64,000 nt of DNA from Bacteroidetes bacterium GWB2_32_14. Lineage in GTDB: Bacteria > Bacteroidota > Bacteroidia > Bacteroidales > UBA12077. The notes under the pieces were generated by a model that saw only the letters and a program-made list of their open reading frames with translations, did no database searches and had not been told where the DNA came from. The translations under genes were made by a program, and so were the position numbers. The stretch covers positions 62,001 through 126,000 of the forward strand of contig MENK01000008.1 of the NCBI GenBank assembly GCA_001768235.1. The letters run 5' to 3'. This document shows positions 8,228 through 17,462 of the stretch, piece by piece. Position 1 is the stretch's first letter; the number at the start of each line of letters is the position of its first letter.

Positions 8228-8715
8228 TCGTGCAAATCAATTTGATTCATATTCTCCAGAAAATTAAATTGATACCCTTTTTCAAAATTTCCCGATTTAA
8301 ACAGTAAAAGGTTTTTCTGATCATAATATAAATCGAATAATATCGTATTTGTAATTGTCACCGTTTTTACTTCTGTTTTTACAGGGATATCATAATAAAA
8401 CCAATATGCATCTTCTTCTAATTTCCAGCCATTATTAAAGATAGTTAATGAGTCTTTACCATTTATTTGTAATTTAAAATGATTTTTAAAATAACCATCA
8501 ATAAGGGATTTGTATTTATCATGGTTTCCATCAACACCTAAATTGATATCTTTTTCATTTAAATGAACAAAAAGTAAGCGAAAATCGTCGTTATAAACTT
8601 TAAATGAGACCGTGATGTTTTTTTGTTCTTTAAAATATTCCATATTTGTAATCGACACATGAACCGGGTGCATAAAACCGGCTAAAAGAAAAACTATTTT
8701 TATCCACGTAAACAT
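8224..8715 (-). CDS. DUF6702-like small exported protein
   Basis: A 163-aa protein with an N-terminal hydrophobic signal (WIKIVFLLAGFMHPVHVS). The phrase HPVHVSITNMEY followed by beta-rich sequence with KNITVSFKVYNDDF is the pattern I associate with the Bacteroidota DUF6702 family; this assignment is from memory of the family. Function is unknown. It is the first gene of the operon and overlaps the CHU_C gene by four bases (ATGA), implying translational coupling. Its own upstream region is shared with the divergent caspase-like gene. Confidence 0.7.
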   Translation of the reverse strand: MFTWIKIVFLLAGFMHPVHVSITNMEYFKEQKNITVSFKVYNDDFRLLFVHLNEKDINLGVDGNHDKYKSLIDGYFKNHFKLQINGKDSLTIFNNGWKLEEDAYWFYYDIPVKTEVKTVTITNTILFDLYYDQKNLLLFKSGNFEKGYQFNFLENMNQIDLHE

Positions 8716-8884
8716 AGGTTAAAAATACTACTTTTTTGATACGAAAAAACGATTATCTCACTACAACAACACATTATTATTAATATACAATTTCAATAAA
8801 AAATTACCGGGCAATATATTTATGGATATTTATTAATACATACCAAGTATTTTGTAAATTTACGTCAATTCAAAAACTTTAATT

Positions 8885-10777
8885 ATGAAAAAATTATCAT
8901 TCATTTTTATTTTGATTCATGTGTTTGTAAGCAACTTGTTAAATGCCCAGCAAATAGAAAATTTAAGAGTAAAACAGCTAAACGATAAGATAAACCTGGT
9001 TTATGATTTAGTAAACGAAAAAACGGGACAACAATTTGATATTAAGCTTTATTGTTCTACAGATGCTGGTGCAAATTTTTCAATTACAGCAAATACAGTA
9101 ACCGGCGATATTGGTTCTGGTATTTATGGTGGAAAAGATAAAATTATTGTTTGGGATGTATTGAAAGATGTTAAGAATTTGAAAAGCGATCAAACTGTGT
9201 TTAAACTTGTTGCCACCCCGGGTATTGTTAAAAACCAGTCGGATTATATCGAAGATTTTAACTTCGAACTTATTGATTGCTATAAAAAAGAACGCACGGT
9301 TGTTTGTGCATTAAAAATAACAAATAATGGCAAGAAACGTGATTTAAAAACTATAAACCGGTTAGCTCGCATACACGATTTTAAAGGAACCAGAATTGAA
9401 TCGAATGTGAGTAAACTGGGCCAGGTTTCAGGTAACGAAAGATATGCAACACCAACACTTACCTTTAATCCGGGGCAAACAGCCATAGCACTATTTCAGT
9501 TTAATACCCCCGACGGATTTTCGAACAGGATAAAACTACTTGAATTCGGGCTCGAAATTCTTGAAATTACATATGGGCTTGATTATAAATCAGGGTATAT
9601 TGAATTCAGGGATATTTCTCTTTCAAATCCTGATAAACCAAGTAAAACCGAGTATATTTCGCAATCATTAAAAATGAATATTGGTACTGAAACCCTAAAA
9701 ATTGAAGATACAAAAGCTCCATCAATCACTTTTACATCACCCATTTTTGAAAAAAACAAATCTTTTTTGGTAAAAACAGAAGACATTATTTTAAAAGGAA
9801 AAGTTACTGATGAAAACGGGATTTTTAATTTTACAATCAATGGAATGGATATTCCGGTTAATCCTGATGGAACATTCGAGACAGATATATTCCTTGTTGA
9901 GGGCGAAAACAATGTTTTTGTCAGGGCTACAGATATTTTTCAAAATAACATTGAATTCACCCGGTTAGTAGTATTTAAGCCAGAACAGAAAAAAGATCAG
10001 CGTCAAACATCAATAGATAAACCCAAAGAATCGGACATTACCATATTTACAAATGAATCATCGAAGCAAGGCAGGTTCTACGCATTACTTATTGGAGTAA
10101 ATGAATATCCTGATCCTGAAATTGTCGATTTGGATAAGCCCGTTCAGGATGCTGAAAAACTCTACCAAAATCTTACAACTAATTACACATTTGATCCGGA
10201 AAATGTTACATTATTAAAAAACCCGACACACGAGGATATTATTTCTGAACTAGACCGTTTAGATAAACTTATTACCGAAAAAGACAATCTATTAATTTTT
10301 TATGCAGGTCATGGTTATTGGGATACAGAAGATGAAGTCGGATACTGGCTTCCATCCGATTCAAAGCAGGCAAATACAGCAAACTGGCTACGTAATAGCA
10401 CCATCAGGGATTATCTGCGAACTGTAAAGACAAAACATACCTTATTAATTGCTGATGCATGTTTTAGTGGAGGCATTTTTAAATCGCGTAATGCATTTGC
10501 CGATGCCCCGAAATCGATACAAAAGTTATACGAATTACCAAGCCGTAAAGCCATGACAAGCGGAACTCTTGAAGAAGTTCCCGATAAAAGTGTTTTTATG
10601 CTTTACCTGAATAAACGACTCGAAGAAAATACCCAGCAGTTTATTTCTGCCGAGGAATTATTCAGCAGCTTTAAAACTGCCGTATTAAATAATAGCCCCA
10701 ATATCCCTCAATATGGCGAAATAAAAGATACCGGCGATGAAGGAGGCGACTTTATTTTTGTTAAAAAGGTAAAATAA
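8885..10777 (+). CDS. Secreted caspase-like (peptidase C14) protein
   Basis: A 630-aa protein with a signal peptide (about residues 1-21, ending NLLNAQ). Residues up to about 275 are beta-rich, with DAGANFSITANTV resembling other Bacteroidota surface proteins. Residues about 278-366 resemble a bacterial Ig-like domain (APSITFTSP, later NGMDIPVNPDGTFE). The C-terminal caspase domain starts near residue 396 with GRFYALLIGVNEY and carries the catalytic dyad: His476 in YAGHGYW and Cys526 in IADACFSGG. Both residues are intact, so it should be an active cysteine peptidase outside the cytoplasm. It is a single gene, divergent from the DUF6702-like operon. Substrate is unknown. Confidence 0.88.
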   Translation: MKKLSFIFILIHVFVSNLLNAQQIENLRVKQLNDKINLVYDLVNEKTGQQFDIKLYCSTDAGANFSITANTVTGDIGSGIYGGKDKIIVWDVLKDVKNLKSDQTVFKLVATPGIVKNQSDYIEDFNFELIDCYKKERTVVCALKITNNGKKRDLKTINRLARIHDFKGTRIESNVSKLGQVSGNERYATPTLTFNPGQTAIALFQFNTPDGFSNRIKLLEFGLEILEITYGLDYKSGYIEFRDISLSNPDKPSKTEYISQSLKMNIGTETLKIEDTKAPSITFTSPIFEKNKSFLVKTEDIILKGKVTDENGIFNFTINGMDIPVNPDGTFETDIFLVEGENNVFVRATDIFQNNIEFTRLVVFKPEQKKDQRQTSIDKPKESDITIFTNESSKQGRFYALLIGVNEYPDPEIVDLDKPVQDAEKLYQNLTTNYTFDPENVTLLKNPTHEDIISELDRLDKLITEKDNLLIFYAGHGYWDTEDEVGYWLPSDSKQANTANWLRNSTIRDYLRTVKTKHTLLIADACFSGGIFKSRNAFADAPKSIQKLYELPSRKAMTSGTLEEVPDKSVFMLYLNKRLEENTQQFISAEELFSSFKTAVLNNSPNIPQYGEIKDTGDEGGDFIFVKKVK

Positions 10778-10791
10778 TATAGTCCTTTCAA

Positions 10792-10836
10792 AATATCGAA
10801 TAATCAATAAATATCGGGAGCTTCGCATTCGATATT
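10792..10836. repeat. Inverted repeat between converging genes
   Basis: AATATCGAAT (10792-10801) and ATTCGATATT (10827-10836) are exact inverted copies, with a further ATATCG between them. It lies between the 3' ends of the caspase-like gene and pyk and may form a bidirectional terminator or be a fragment of an intergenic repeat. Confidence 0.35.
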
Positions 10837-10857
10837 CCGAATTGGGTATTGGATGTT

Positions 10858-12279
10858 CTATAATAACAGATGCCCCATCAGTTTTTCAACAGTACCAATT
10901 TCTACGTATGATACCCCCATGCTGCGGCCAAAATTACCGGCTGCAACTACTATTAAATCATCCTGTTCGAAGGTGTGTTTATTTATAAGACTGGTTAATG
11001 CTTCTAAAAGAAATTCATGTGATGTTTCTTTCTGTTCCATATAATCCGGGATTACACCATAAGTTAAAGCCATTTCGCGCACTGTACGTTTTGAATAGCA
11101 TTGTGCAAATATTGGTTTTGAGCCTCTATAAGCAGCTAAAGCCCGTAAAGTTCTACCCGACATTGAATCGGCAATAATTGCCTTGGCATTTAACCGGATT
11201 GCCCCTTTTACAGCAGATTTGCACAAATAAGCTGTAGTAGCATTATTCAGTACTACCGTTGGGATATCATTAAATGGTTCTTTCGATTTTTCAACTTCCA
11301 ACGCTATCTTTGCCATTGTACATACGGCTTCAACCGGGTAATTTCCATTTGCAGTTTCTCCGCTTAACATTACTGCATCAGTATTACTATAAACAGCACT
11401 GGCTACATCATTTACTTCTGCACGTGTTGGCCGTGGATTGTCAATCATAGAATGAAGCATTTGGGTGGCAATAATCACCGGTTTGCGACGTTCAATACAT
11501 TTATTAATCAGCATTCGTTGTATTCCCGGGATTTTTTCGTATGGGATTTCAACAGCCAAATCGCCACGGGCAACCATTACTCCATAAACATGATCCAGAA
11601 TTTCATCAATATGATCAACTCCCTGCTGGTTTTCTATCTTTGCAATAATTTTAATGCTGCTTTTATGTTTATCAAGAATCTTTTGAATTTCCAAAATATC
11701 TTCCTTATTCCTTACAAATGAATGTGCAATAAAATCAATATCTTGTTCTGTTGCCAATTTTATAAATTCCTTATCACGTGAACTTACCGATGGTAAATTA
11801 AAAGATACATTGGGGACATTCACGCTTTTACGGCCTTTAATATCACCTTCATTTGTTGCTTCACAAACTAAATAATCACTTTCCTTTTTAATTACCTGTA
11901 ATTCCACGTACCCATCATCTATAAGTATCTTGCTGTCTTCGGGTACATCAGTAACAAATTCGGGATATGATACATAAATGCATTCATTCGATGATTCTTT
12001 TGAAGGGTCTCCCTTAACATGAATTCTTTGTCCCGCAACAACCTTTATTACCTGATCCGTTTTTACAGTTCTTACTTCAGGCCCTTTAGTATCAATCAAT
12101 AAAGCGATTTTTTCAGAAACCTGTCGAACATCCTGAATCACTTTTAGAGCCTGTTCAGGTGTTTGATGAGCAGTATTTAATCTTACCACATCCATTCCAT
12201 GTTCAAAAAGTGATTTTATGAATTGTGGAGTACAGGTCTTATCTGATATGGTTGCTACTATTTTGGTTTTTTTTATCAT
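10858..12279 (-). CDS. pyk: Pyruvate kinase
   Basis: A 473-aa cytosolic enzyme that converts phosphoenolpyruvate and ADP to pyruvate and ATP. The family landmarks are present: KTKIVATISDKT at the start, MDVVRLNTAH (Arg33), LIDTKGPEVRT, the active-site lysine in IIAKIENQQGVDH, GVMVARGDLAVEIP with metal ligands, and TQMLHSMIDNPRPTRAEV. The C-terminal domain has NTDAVMLSGETANG and ends normally, so it is full length. It converges with the caspase-like gene and is single. Together with ppdK and pckA in this window it makes up the PEP/pyruvate node. Confidence 0.97.
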   Translation of the reverse strand: MIKKTKIVATISDKTCTPQFIKSLFEHGMDVVRLNTAHQTPEQALKVIQDVRQVSEKIALLIDTKGPEVRTVKTDQVIKVVAGQRIHVKGDPSKESSNECIYVSYPEFVTDVPEDSKILIDDGYVELQVIKKESDYLVCEATNEGDIKGRKSVNVPNVSFNLPSVSSRDKEFIKLATEQDIDFIAHSFVRNKEDILEIQKILDKHKSSIKIIAKIENQQGVDHIDEILDHVYGVMVARGDLAVEIPYEKIPGIQRMLINKCIERRKPVIIATQMLHSMIDNPRPTRAEVNDVASAVYSNTDAVMLSGETANGNYPVEAVCTMAKIALEVEKSKEPFNDIPTVVLNNATTAYLCKSAVKGAIRLNAKAIIADSMSGRTLRALAAYRGSKPIFAQCYSKRTVREMALTYGVIPDYMEQKETSHEFLLEALTSLINKHTFEQDDLIVVAAGNFGRSMGVSYVEIGTVEKLMGHLLL

Positions 12280-12466
12280 AATACAATTACAAAGAATTTA
12301 TTTAAAAATAAGTGAAACAGAAAATTTTTCAATATGCTTAATTTTTAATTCCAATAACAAATGGTTAGGGTTTTCGTCTGGTTTCTTTATGTTCTAATAC
12401 GTAAGTATCTTTTATTAATACTGCCAAAACTCTGCTTTTTTAATAATAGCAGTAAATAAATAAAAA

Positions 12467-12856
12467 TTAAATTTCTTTCAACCAACCGCGTGCCGATTCT
12501 TCTGAATCAAAATATTTTATTGTTTCTTTATCTGTAACTTTTTTAAGATTTTTAACATAGAACTCTTTAAAAATATCTGCTTCCATAACAACTGCTATTT
12601 TTTTTAATCCGAATGAAATCGCCTTTGGAATAATTTCCTGTTGCATCCATTTTGTACTTTCTGTACCAACAACACCTTCTTTCCTGATATCAGATAAAAA
12701 ACCTGTTGTCTTATATGTTTTCATAAATTCAACAGCTTTTGTAAACATTAGTTTGTATGTTTCTGAATCTTGGTTTTTTTTCCAAATCAATTCAATTGAA
12801 TTTGTATCCTCATTATAGAAAAGGTTTGCTTTTTCATGTTCAAATAATAATTTCAT
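12467..12856 (-). CDS. SpoIIAA/STAS-like protein of unknown function
   Basis: A 129-aa soluble protein. The alternating strand-helix pattern (KANLFYNEDTNSIELIWK, TGFLSDIRKEG, LKKIAVVMEADIF, TIKYFDSEESARGWLKEI) matches the SpoIIAA-like fold common in Bacteroidota, where a final FxSxEEAxxWL helix is usual. No phosphorylatable Asp-Ser motif like that of true anti-sigma antagonists is evident, so partner switching is uncertain. It stands alone between pyk and aroQ, 69 bases from the latter. Function is not known; some such proteins are lipid-binding or sensory. Confidence 0.6.
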   Translation of the reverse strand: MKLLFEHEKANLFYNEDTNSIELIWKKNQDSETYKLMFTKAVEFMKTYKTTGFLSDIRKEGVVGTESTKWMQQEIIPKAISFGLKKIAVVMEADIFKEFYVKNLKKVTDKETIKYFDSEESARGWLKEI

Positions 12857-12925
12857 AATTTTAAAATTTAGTTTATGTTAGCAATTAATTCTCAGTTCAC
12901 AATTTTATGTTTTTTGGTTGACTTC

Positions 12926-13354
12926 TTATTTTTTTTTCAATACTCTCAGGCTTTCTATTGCCAGCCTGTAACTATCGAGTCCGAATCCAGAAATACTACC
13001 TTTGCATTTTGGAGCTATAATTGATATATGCCTGAATTCTTCACGTGCAAAAACATTTGATATATGAACTTCAACAACCGGAGTTTTAATTGCAGCAATG
13101 GCATCTGCAATAGCAACTGAAGTATGGGTGTAGCCTCCCGCATTCAGAACAATACCGTCAAATGAAAAACCAACTTCGTGAATTTTATTGATTATCTCTC
13201 CTTCTACATTGGATTGAAAATAATCAATGGTGAAATCAACAAAAAGTTCTTTTAAAAGCTCAAGGTATTTTTCAAAAGGAATATCACCATAAATGTCTTT
13301 CTCTCGTTTTCCTAATAAATTCAGGTTAGGCCCATTAATTATTTGAATTTTCAT
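12926..13354 (-). CDS. aroQ: Type II 3-dehydroquinate dehydratase
   Basis: A 142-aa enzyme of the shikimate pathway that dehydrates 3-dehydroquinate to 3-dehydroshikimate. It matches the compact type II family: IQIINGPNLNLLGKRE, the catalytic Tyr22 in IYGD, the DFTIDYFQSNVEGEII segment, VLNAGGYTHTSVAIADA, and the catalytic His in VVEVHISNVFAREEFRH. ISGFGLDSYRLAIESL ends the fold. Length is normal for the dodecameric enzyme. It is divergent from xerD, with about 80 bases between the starts. Confidence 0.96.
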   Translation of the reverse strand: MKIQIINGPNLNLLGKREKDIYGDIPFEKYLELLKELFVDFTIDYFQSNVEGEIINKIHEVGFSFDGIVLNAGGYTHTSVAIADAIAAIKTPVVEVHISNVFAREEFRHISIIAPKCKGSISGFGLDSYRLAIESLRVLKKK

Positions 13355-13435
13355 GTAAGTAATTTATCATATCTAATACAAATTTAAGCATAATCATTAA
13401 CTTTGAAAAAGGTTGATTTGATTTTATCTTCTTTT

Positions 13436-14338
13436 ATGAACTGGGAACAAATTATAGTGCAATTCAGAAATTTTTTGAAGCTCGAAAAATCTCTCTCTGC
13501 AAATTCTATATCTGCCTACGAAACAGATGTACGGAAATTTGTTACATACCTTGAAATTAAAGAGTTGGCTATTACACCCAATCAAGTTAAACTAAAAGAC
13601 CTTAAAAATTTTATCGAATGGATTAATGAGCTGGGCTTGCATGCCCGATCACAATCGCGTATTATTTCCGGATTAAAGTCCTTTTTTAAATTTCTTTTAC
13701 TCGACAATCAAATAGAAACAGACCCATCGGGTTTGCTTGAATCACCAAAAATTGGAAGAAAGCTTCCTGAAGTATTATCGATTATTGAAATAGACAAGAT
13801 AATTGCTGCTATTGATTTAAGTGCTCCTGAGGGCCAGCGAAATAAAGCAATTATTGAAACATTATACAGTTGTGGGTTACGTGTTTCAGAGCTTGTTAAT
13901 TTAAAAATAACAAATCTTTTTTTTGATGAAGGATTTATTAAAGTTATTGGTAAAGGCAGCAAGGAACGCCTAGTACCCATTGGCAGTAAAGCAATAAAAG
14001 AAATTGAATTGTATTTTAATGATCGGAATTTACTTCCAAATGTTGACAAAGCCAGTCAGAATATTGTTTTCCTTAATCGAAGAGGAAAACAATTAACACG
14101 TGTAATGATTTTTACAATTATAAAACGGCTTGTTGAAAAAGCCCAGATAAAAAAAACTATAAGCCCTCACACATTCCGTCATTCGTTTGCAACCCATTTA
14201 ATTGATGGTGGTGCAGATTTGCGGGCAGTGCAGGAAATGCTGGGGCATGAATCTATTATCACAACTGAAATTTATACTCATTTAGATCGTGAATATTTAC
14301 GCGATGCAATTATACGCTTCCACCCAAGAGCATTATGA
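13436..14338 (+). CDS. xerD: Site-specific tyrosine recombinase XerD
   Basis: A 300-aa recombinase that resolves chromosome dimers at dif sites together with XerC. I chose ATG 13436 over an in-frame TTG at 13403 because MNWEQIIVQFRNFLKLEKSL gives the usual N-terminus of the SAM-like DNA-binding domain. The catalytic set is complete: Arg149 (CGLRVSEL), Lys173 (IGKGSKER), His245 and Arg248 (SPHTFRHSF), His271 (LGHESI) and nucleophile Tyr280 (EIYTHL). The spacing equals that of Escherichia coli XerD shifted by one. No dif-like site was identified in the window, and the gene is not linked to mobile DNA. Confidence 0.94.
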   Translation: MNWEQIIVQFRNFLKLEKSLSANSISAYETDVRKFVTYLEIKELAITPNQVKLKDLKNFIEWINELGLHARSQSRIISGLKSFFKFLLLDNQIETDPSGLLESPKIGRKLPEVLSIIEIDKIIAAIDLSAPEGQRNKAIIETLYSCGLRVSELVNLKITNLFFDEGFIKVIGKGSKERLVPIGSKAIKEIELYFNDRNLLPNVDKASQNIVFLNRRGKQLTRVMIFTIIKRLVEKAQIKKTISPHTFRHSFATHLIDGGADLRAVQEMLGHESIITTEIYTHLDREYLRDAIIRFHPRAL

Positions 14339-14494
14339 ATTATGAATTATTTTCCTGCAAACCTTTGCTTCAATACTTTAAAAGCAGGTTCGTTTTTTCA
14401 GAACATAGTTATCTTGTTAATATTCTGTATATTATATATAAACAGCTATTTATTAAAATCCTTTGTAGGTGCTTAAAATAATCTTACTGTAAGC

Positions 14495-14524
14495 ATTGAA
14501 TTTGTTAATTTTTAAATATATTTG
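14495..14524 (+). promoter_or_regulatory. Probable ppdK promoter
   Basis: ATTG at 14495-14498 and TATATTTG at 14517-14524 are 18 bases apart, matching the Bacteroidota -33/-7 pattern with one mismatch in the upstream box. The -7 box ends 67 bases before the ppdK ATG. The rest of the 253-base gap after xerD is AT-rich with only a weak hairpin near 14354-14388. Confidence 0.45.
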
Positions 14525-14591
14525 TATCCTGCAAAATATTTTTATTTAAGATAGTCATATTCAATTATTTATAAATTTAAATTTCATTAAA

Positions 14592-17309
14592 ATGTCAAAC
14601 GTAAAAAGAGTTTACACATTTGGTGATAAAAAAGCCGAAGGTAATGCCAGTATGAAAAACCTGCTGGGTGGTAAAGGTGCAAACCTTGCTGAAATGAATC
14701 TTATAGGTGTACCTGTTCCTCCCGGCTTTACAATCACAACCGATGTATGTGCCGAATACAACAAATTAGGAAAAGATAAAGTTGTTGAACTACTTAAAAC
14801 CGAAGTTGAAGCTGCTGTTAAATATGTTGAAAAAATTATGGGAACACAATTTGGCAGCAACGAAAATCCATTATTAGTTTCTGTACGTTCAGGTGCTCGT
14901 GCTTCAATGCCGGGTATGATGGATACAATACTTAACCTTGGAATGAATGATGCTGCTGTTGAAGGAATAACAAAGAGAACAGGCAATGCACGTTTTGCAT
15001 GGGATTCGTACCGACGTTTTGTTCAAATGTATGGCGATGTTGTTTTAGGTATGAAACCTCAATCAAAAGAAGAAATCGATCCCTTCGAAGAAATCATGGA
15101 ACAGGTGAAACATGCTAAAGGTGTTCATCTTGATACAGAATTAACTGTTGACGATTTAAAAGAACTTGTTATAAAATTTAAAGCTGCTGTTAAAAAACAA
15201 ACCGGGCATGATTTTCCAACAAATCCATGGGAACAATTATGGGGTTCAGTAATGGCTGTATTCGACAGTTGGCAAAACCCAAGAGCTGTATATTACCGGG
15301 CATTAAATCAGATTCCTGAAGAATGGGGAACTGCTGTTAACGTACAAGCCATGGTATTTGGTAATATGGGCGAAAATTCGGGTACTGGTGTTGCATTTAC
15401 AAGAAATGCAAGCACCGGAGAAGATATTTTCAACGGGGAATACTTAATTAATGCACAAGGCGAAGATGTGGTAGCCGGTATTCGAACACCACAGGAAATA
15501 ACCAAAGAAGGTTCATTGCGTTGGGCAAAACTAACAGGTGTTTCTGAAGAAGAAAGAGCTAAGAATTATCCATCGCTCGAAGAAAAAATGCCAGCCATTT
15601 ATAAAGAACTCAACGAAGTTCAGCAAAAACTCGAAGATCATTATAAAGATATGCAAGATCTGGAGTTTACTATTCAGGATGGTAAATTATGGATGCTCCA
15701 AACACGAAATGGTAAACGTACTGCTGCTGCAATGGTTAAAATTGCAATGGATCTTTTAAAACAAGGTGTTATCGACGAAAAAACAGCCATCCTTCGTCAG
15801 GAGCCAAACAAACTTGACGAATTGTTACACCCTGTATTCTCGAAAGAAGGTAAGAAAAATGCAAAAGTTTTGGCAAAAGGATTACCTGCTTCACCTGGTG
15901 CAGCTACCGGACAAATTGTGTTCTTTGCTGATGAAGCCAAAAAATTCCCTGCTTCAATACTGGTTCGTACAGAAACTTCTCCCGAAGATTTAGAAGGTAT
16001 GAACATTGCAAAAGGTATATTAACTGCCCGTGGTGGTATGACATCTCACGCTGCTGTTGTGGCCCGTGGTATGGGTAAATGTTGTGTTTCTGGTGCCGGA
16101 GCAGTAAATATAAATTACAAAACCCGAATAATGAATATTGATGGTGTTGAGTTTAAAGAAGGTGATTGGATTTCATTAAACGGATCAACAGGTGAAGTTT
16201 ACCAGGGAAAAATCGAAACACAAGATCCTGATTTAAGTGGTGATTTTGGTGATATTATGAAAATGGCCGATAAATATAGAGTAATGGATGTTCGCACAAA
16301 TGCCGATACTCCTCATGATGCAAAGGTTGCAAGAGAATTTGGTGCTCATGGTATTGGTTTGTGCCGTACAGAACACATGTTCTTCGAAGGCGAAAGAATT
16401 AAGGCCATGCGTGAAATGATTCTTGCAGAAACCGAAAAAGATCGCAGAAAAGCTCTTGAAAAACTTTTACCATATCAACGATCAGATTTCGAAGGAATTC
16501 TTGAAGCAATGGCCGGTTATGGCGTTACTATACGTTTACTCGATCCTCCATTACACGAATTTGTTCCTCACGAAGAAGCAAATCAAAAAGAAATGGCAAA
16601 GGAAATGGGTATTTCTGTAGAAGAAATAAAACGTAAAGTAGATTCTTTACACGAGTTTAACCCCATGTTAGGGCATCGTGGTTGCCGCTTAGGAATCACA
16701 TATCCTGAAATTACCGAAATGCAAGCTCGTGCAATTATCGAAGCTGCTGTTAATTTGAAGAAAAAAGGTATTGATGCCCGGCCTGAAATTATGATTCCTT
16801 TAATCGGAACAGCTAAGGAATTTACATTACAGGAAGAACTAATACGTAAAACTGCTGAAAAAGTATTTGCTGAAAAAGGAACAAAAATCGATTACCTTGT
16901 AGGTACCATGATTGAAATTCCAAGAGCTGCATTAACTGCCGGCGATATCGCTGAAAGAGCAGAATTCTTCTCTTTTGGTACAAACGATTTAACCCAAATG
17001 ACATTTGGCTATTCTCGTGATGATGCCGGTAAATTCTTACCTGTGTATTTAAAACAAGGTATATTGAAAAATGATCCATTCCAAATTCTTGACCAAACAG
17101 GCGTTGGCCAGTTAGTAGAAATGGGTACTAAAAATGGCAGAGCAAAACGTCCAAACTTAAAAGTTGGTATCTGTGGTGAACATGGTGGCGAACCCAGCTC
17201 TGTTGAATTCTGTTTCAGAGTTGGAATGAACTATGTTTCTTGTTCTCCATTCCGCGTTCCTATTGCACGTTTAGCTTCTGCACAAGCTACAATAAAAGCC
17301 GGAAAATAA
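14592..17309 (+). CDS. ppdK: Pyruvate, phosphate dikinase
   Basis: A 905-aa enzyme interconverting pyruvate + ATP + Pi and PEP + AMP + PPi. The ATP-grasp domain begins [15 protein letters not shown] and has [19 protein letters not shown]. The swivelling phosphohistidine domain carries [18 protein letters not shown] with catalytic His486. The TIM-barrel PEP domain shows [13 protein letters not shown] and the active-site Cys in [14 protein letters not shown]. Length and motifs fit the bacterial PPDK family. It is a single-gene unit with its own promoter and a strong terminator 20 bases past the stop. It can run in the glycolytic or gluconeogenic direction, alongside pyk and pckA. Confidence 0.97.
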   Translation: MSNVKRVYTFGDKKAEGNASMKNLLGGKGANLAEMNLIGVPVPPGFTITTDVCAEYNKLGKDKVVELLKTEVEAAVKYVEKIMGTQFGSNENPLLVSVRSGARASMPGMMDTILNLGMNDAAVEGITKRTGNARFAWDSYRRFVQMYGDVVLGMKPQSKEEIDPFEEIMEQVKHAKGVHLDTELTVDDLKELVIKFKAAVKKQTGHDFPTNPWEQLWGSVMAVFDSWQNPRAVYYRALNQIPEEWGTAVNVQAMVFGNMGENSGTGVAFTRNASTGEDIFNGEYLINAQGEDVVAGIRTPQEITKEGSLRWAKLTGVSEEERAKNYPSLEEKMPAIYKELNEVQQKLEDHYKDMQDLEFTIQDGKLWMLQTRNGKRTAAAMVKIAMDLLKQGVIDEKTAILRQEPNKLDELLHPVFSKEGKKNAKVLAKGLPASPGAATGQIVFFADEAKKFPASILVRTETSPEDLEGMNIAKGILTARGGMTSHAAVVARGMGKCCVSGAGAVNINYKTRIMNIDGVEFKEGDWISLNGSTGEVYQGKIETQDPDLSGDFGDIMKMADKYRVMDVRTNADTPHDAKVAREFGAHGIGLCRTEHMFFEGERIKAMREMILAETEKDRRKALEKLLPYQRSDFEGILEAMAGYGVTIRLLDPPLHEFVPHEEANQKEMAKEMGISVEEIKRKVDSLHEFNPMLGHRGCRLGITYPEITEMQARAIIEAAVNLKKKGIDARPEIMIPLIGTAKEFTLQEELIRKTAEKVFAEKGTKIDYLVGTMIEIPRAALTAGDIAERAEFFSFGTNDLTQMTFGYSRDDAGKFLPVYLKQGILKNDPFQILDQTGVGQLVEMGTKNGRAKRPNLKVGICGEHGGEPSSVEFCFRVGMNYVSCSPFRVPIARLASAQATIKAGK

Positions 17310-17330
17310 TTTTCATTATTATAAATATGA

Positions 17331-17369
17331 GAAGCCATCGGGGATATCCGATGGCTTCTTTATTTTTTT
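17331..17369 (+). terminator. Rho-independent terminator of ppdK
   Basis: GAAGCCATCGG (17331-17341) pairs perfectly with CCGATGGCTTC (17348-17358) around a 6-base loop and is followed by TTTATTTTTTT. It is one of the strongest hairpins in the window. Confidence 0.9.
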
Positions 17370-17414
17370 AAGGGTAAAATGCACTTGATGTGTATTTTGA
17401 TTATGATTATTTTT

Positions 17415-17422
17415 TACCTTTG
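17415..17422 (+). promoter_or_regulatory. -7 element of the pckA promoter
   Basis: TACCTTTG fits TAnnTTTG exactly and lies 40 bases before the chosen pckA ATG. A TTTG at 17396-17399 is upstream but only 15 bases away, so the -33 partner is uncertain. Confidence 0.35.
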
Positions 17423-17462
17423 ATGTTTAATTTTGAAAAAATCATATTATCAAGAAAATATT

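Noticed and set aside
12421-12466. Hairpin ACTGC/GCAGT after the SpoIIAA-like gene as terminator
   Set aside because: The stem is only five to six bases with a long loop, so support is too weak.
13403-13435. TTG start for xerD
   Set aside because: It adds 11 residues not expected in XerD; ATG 13436 aligns the catalytic residues with known XerD numbering.
15538-15993. Plus-strand frames inside ppdK
   Set aside because: They overlap a complete PPDK with intact motifs and have no plausible protein composition.
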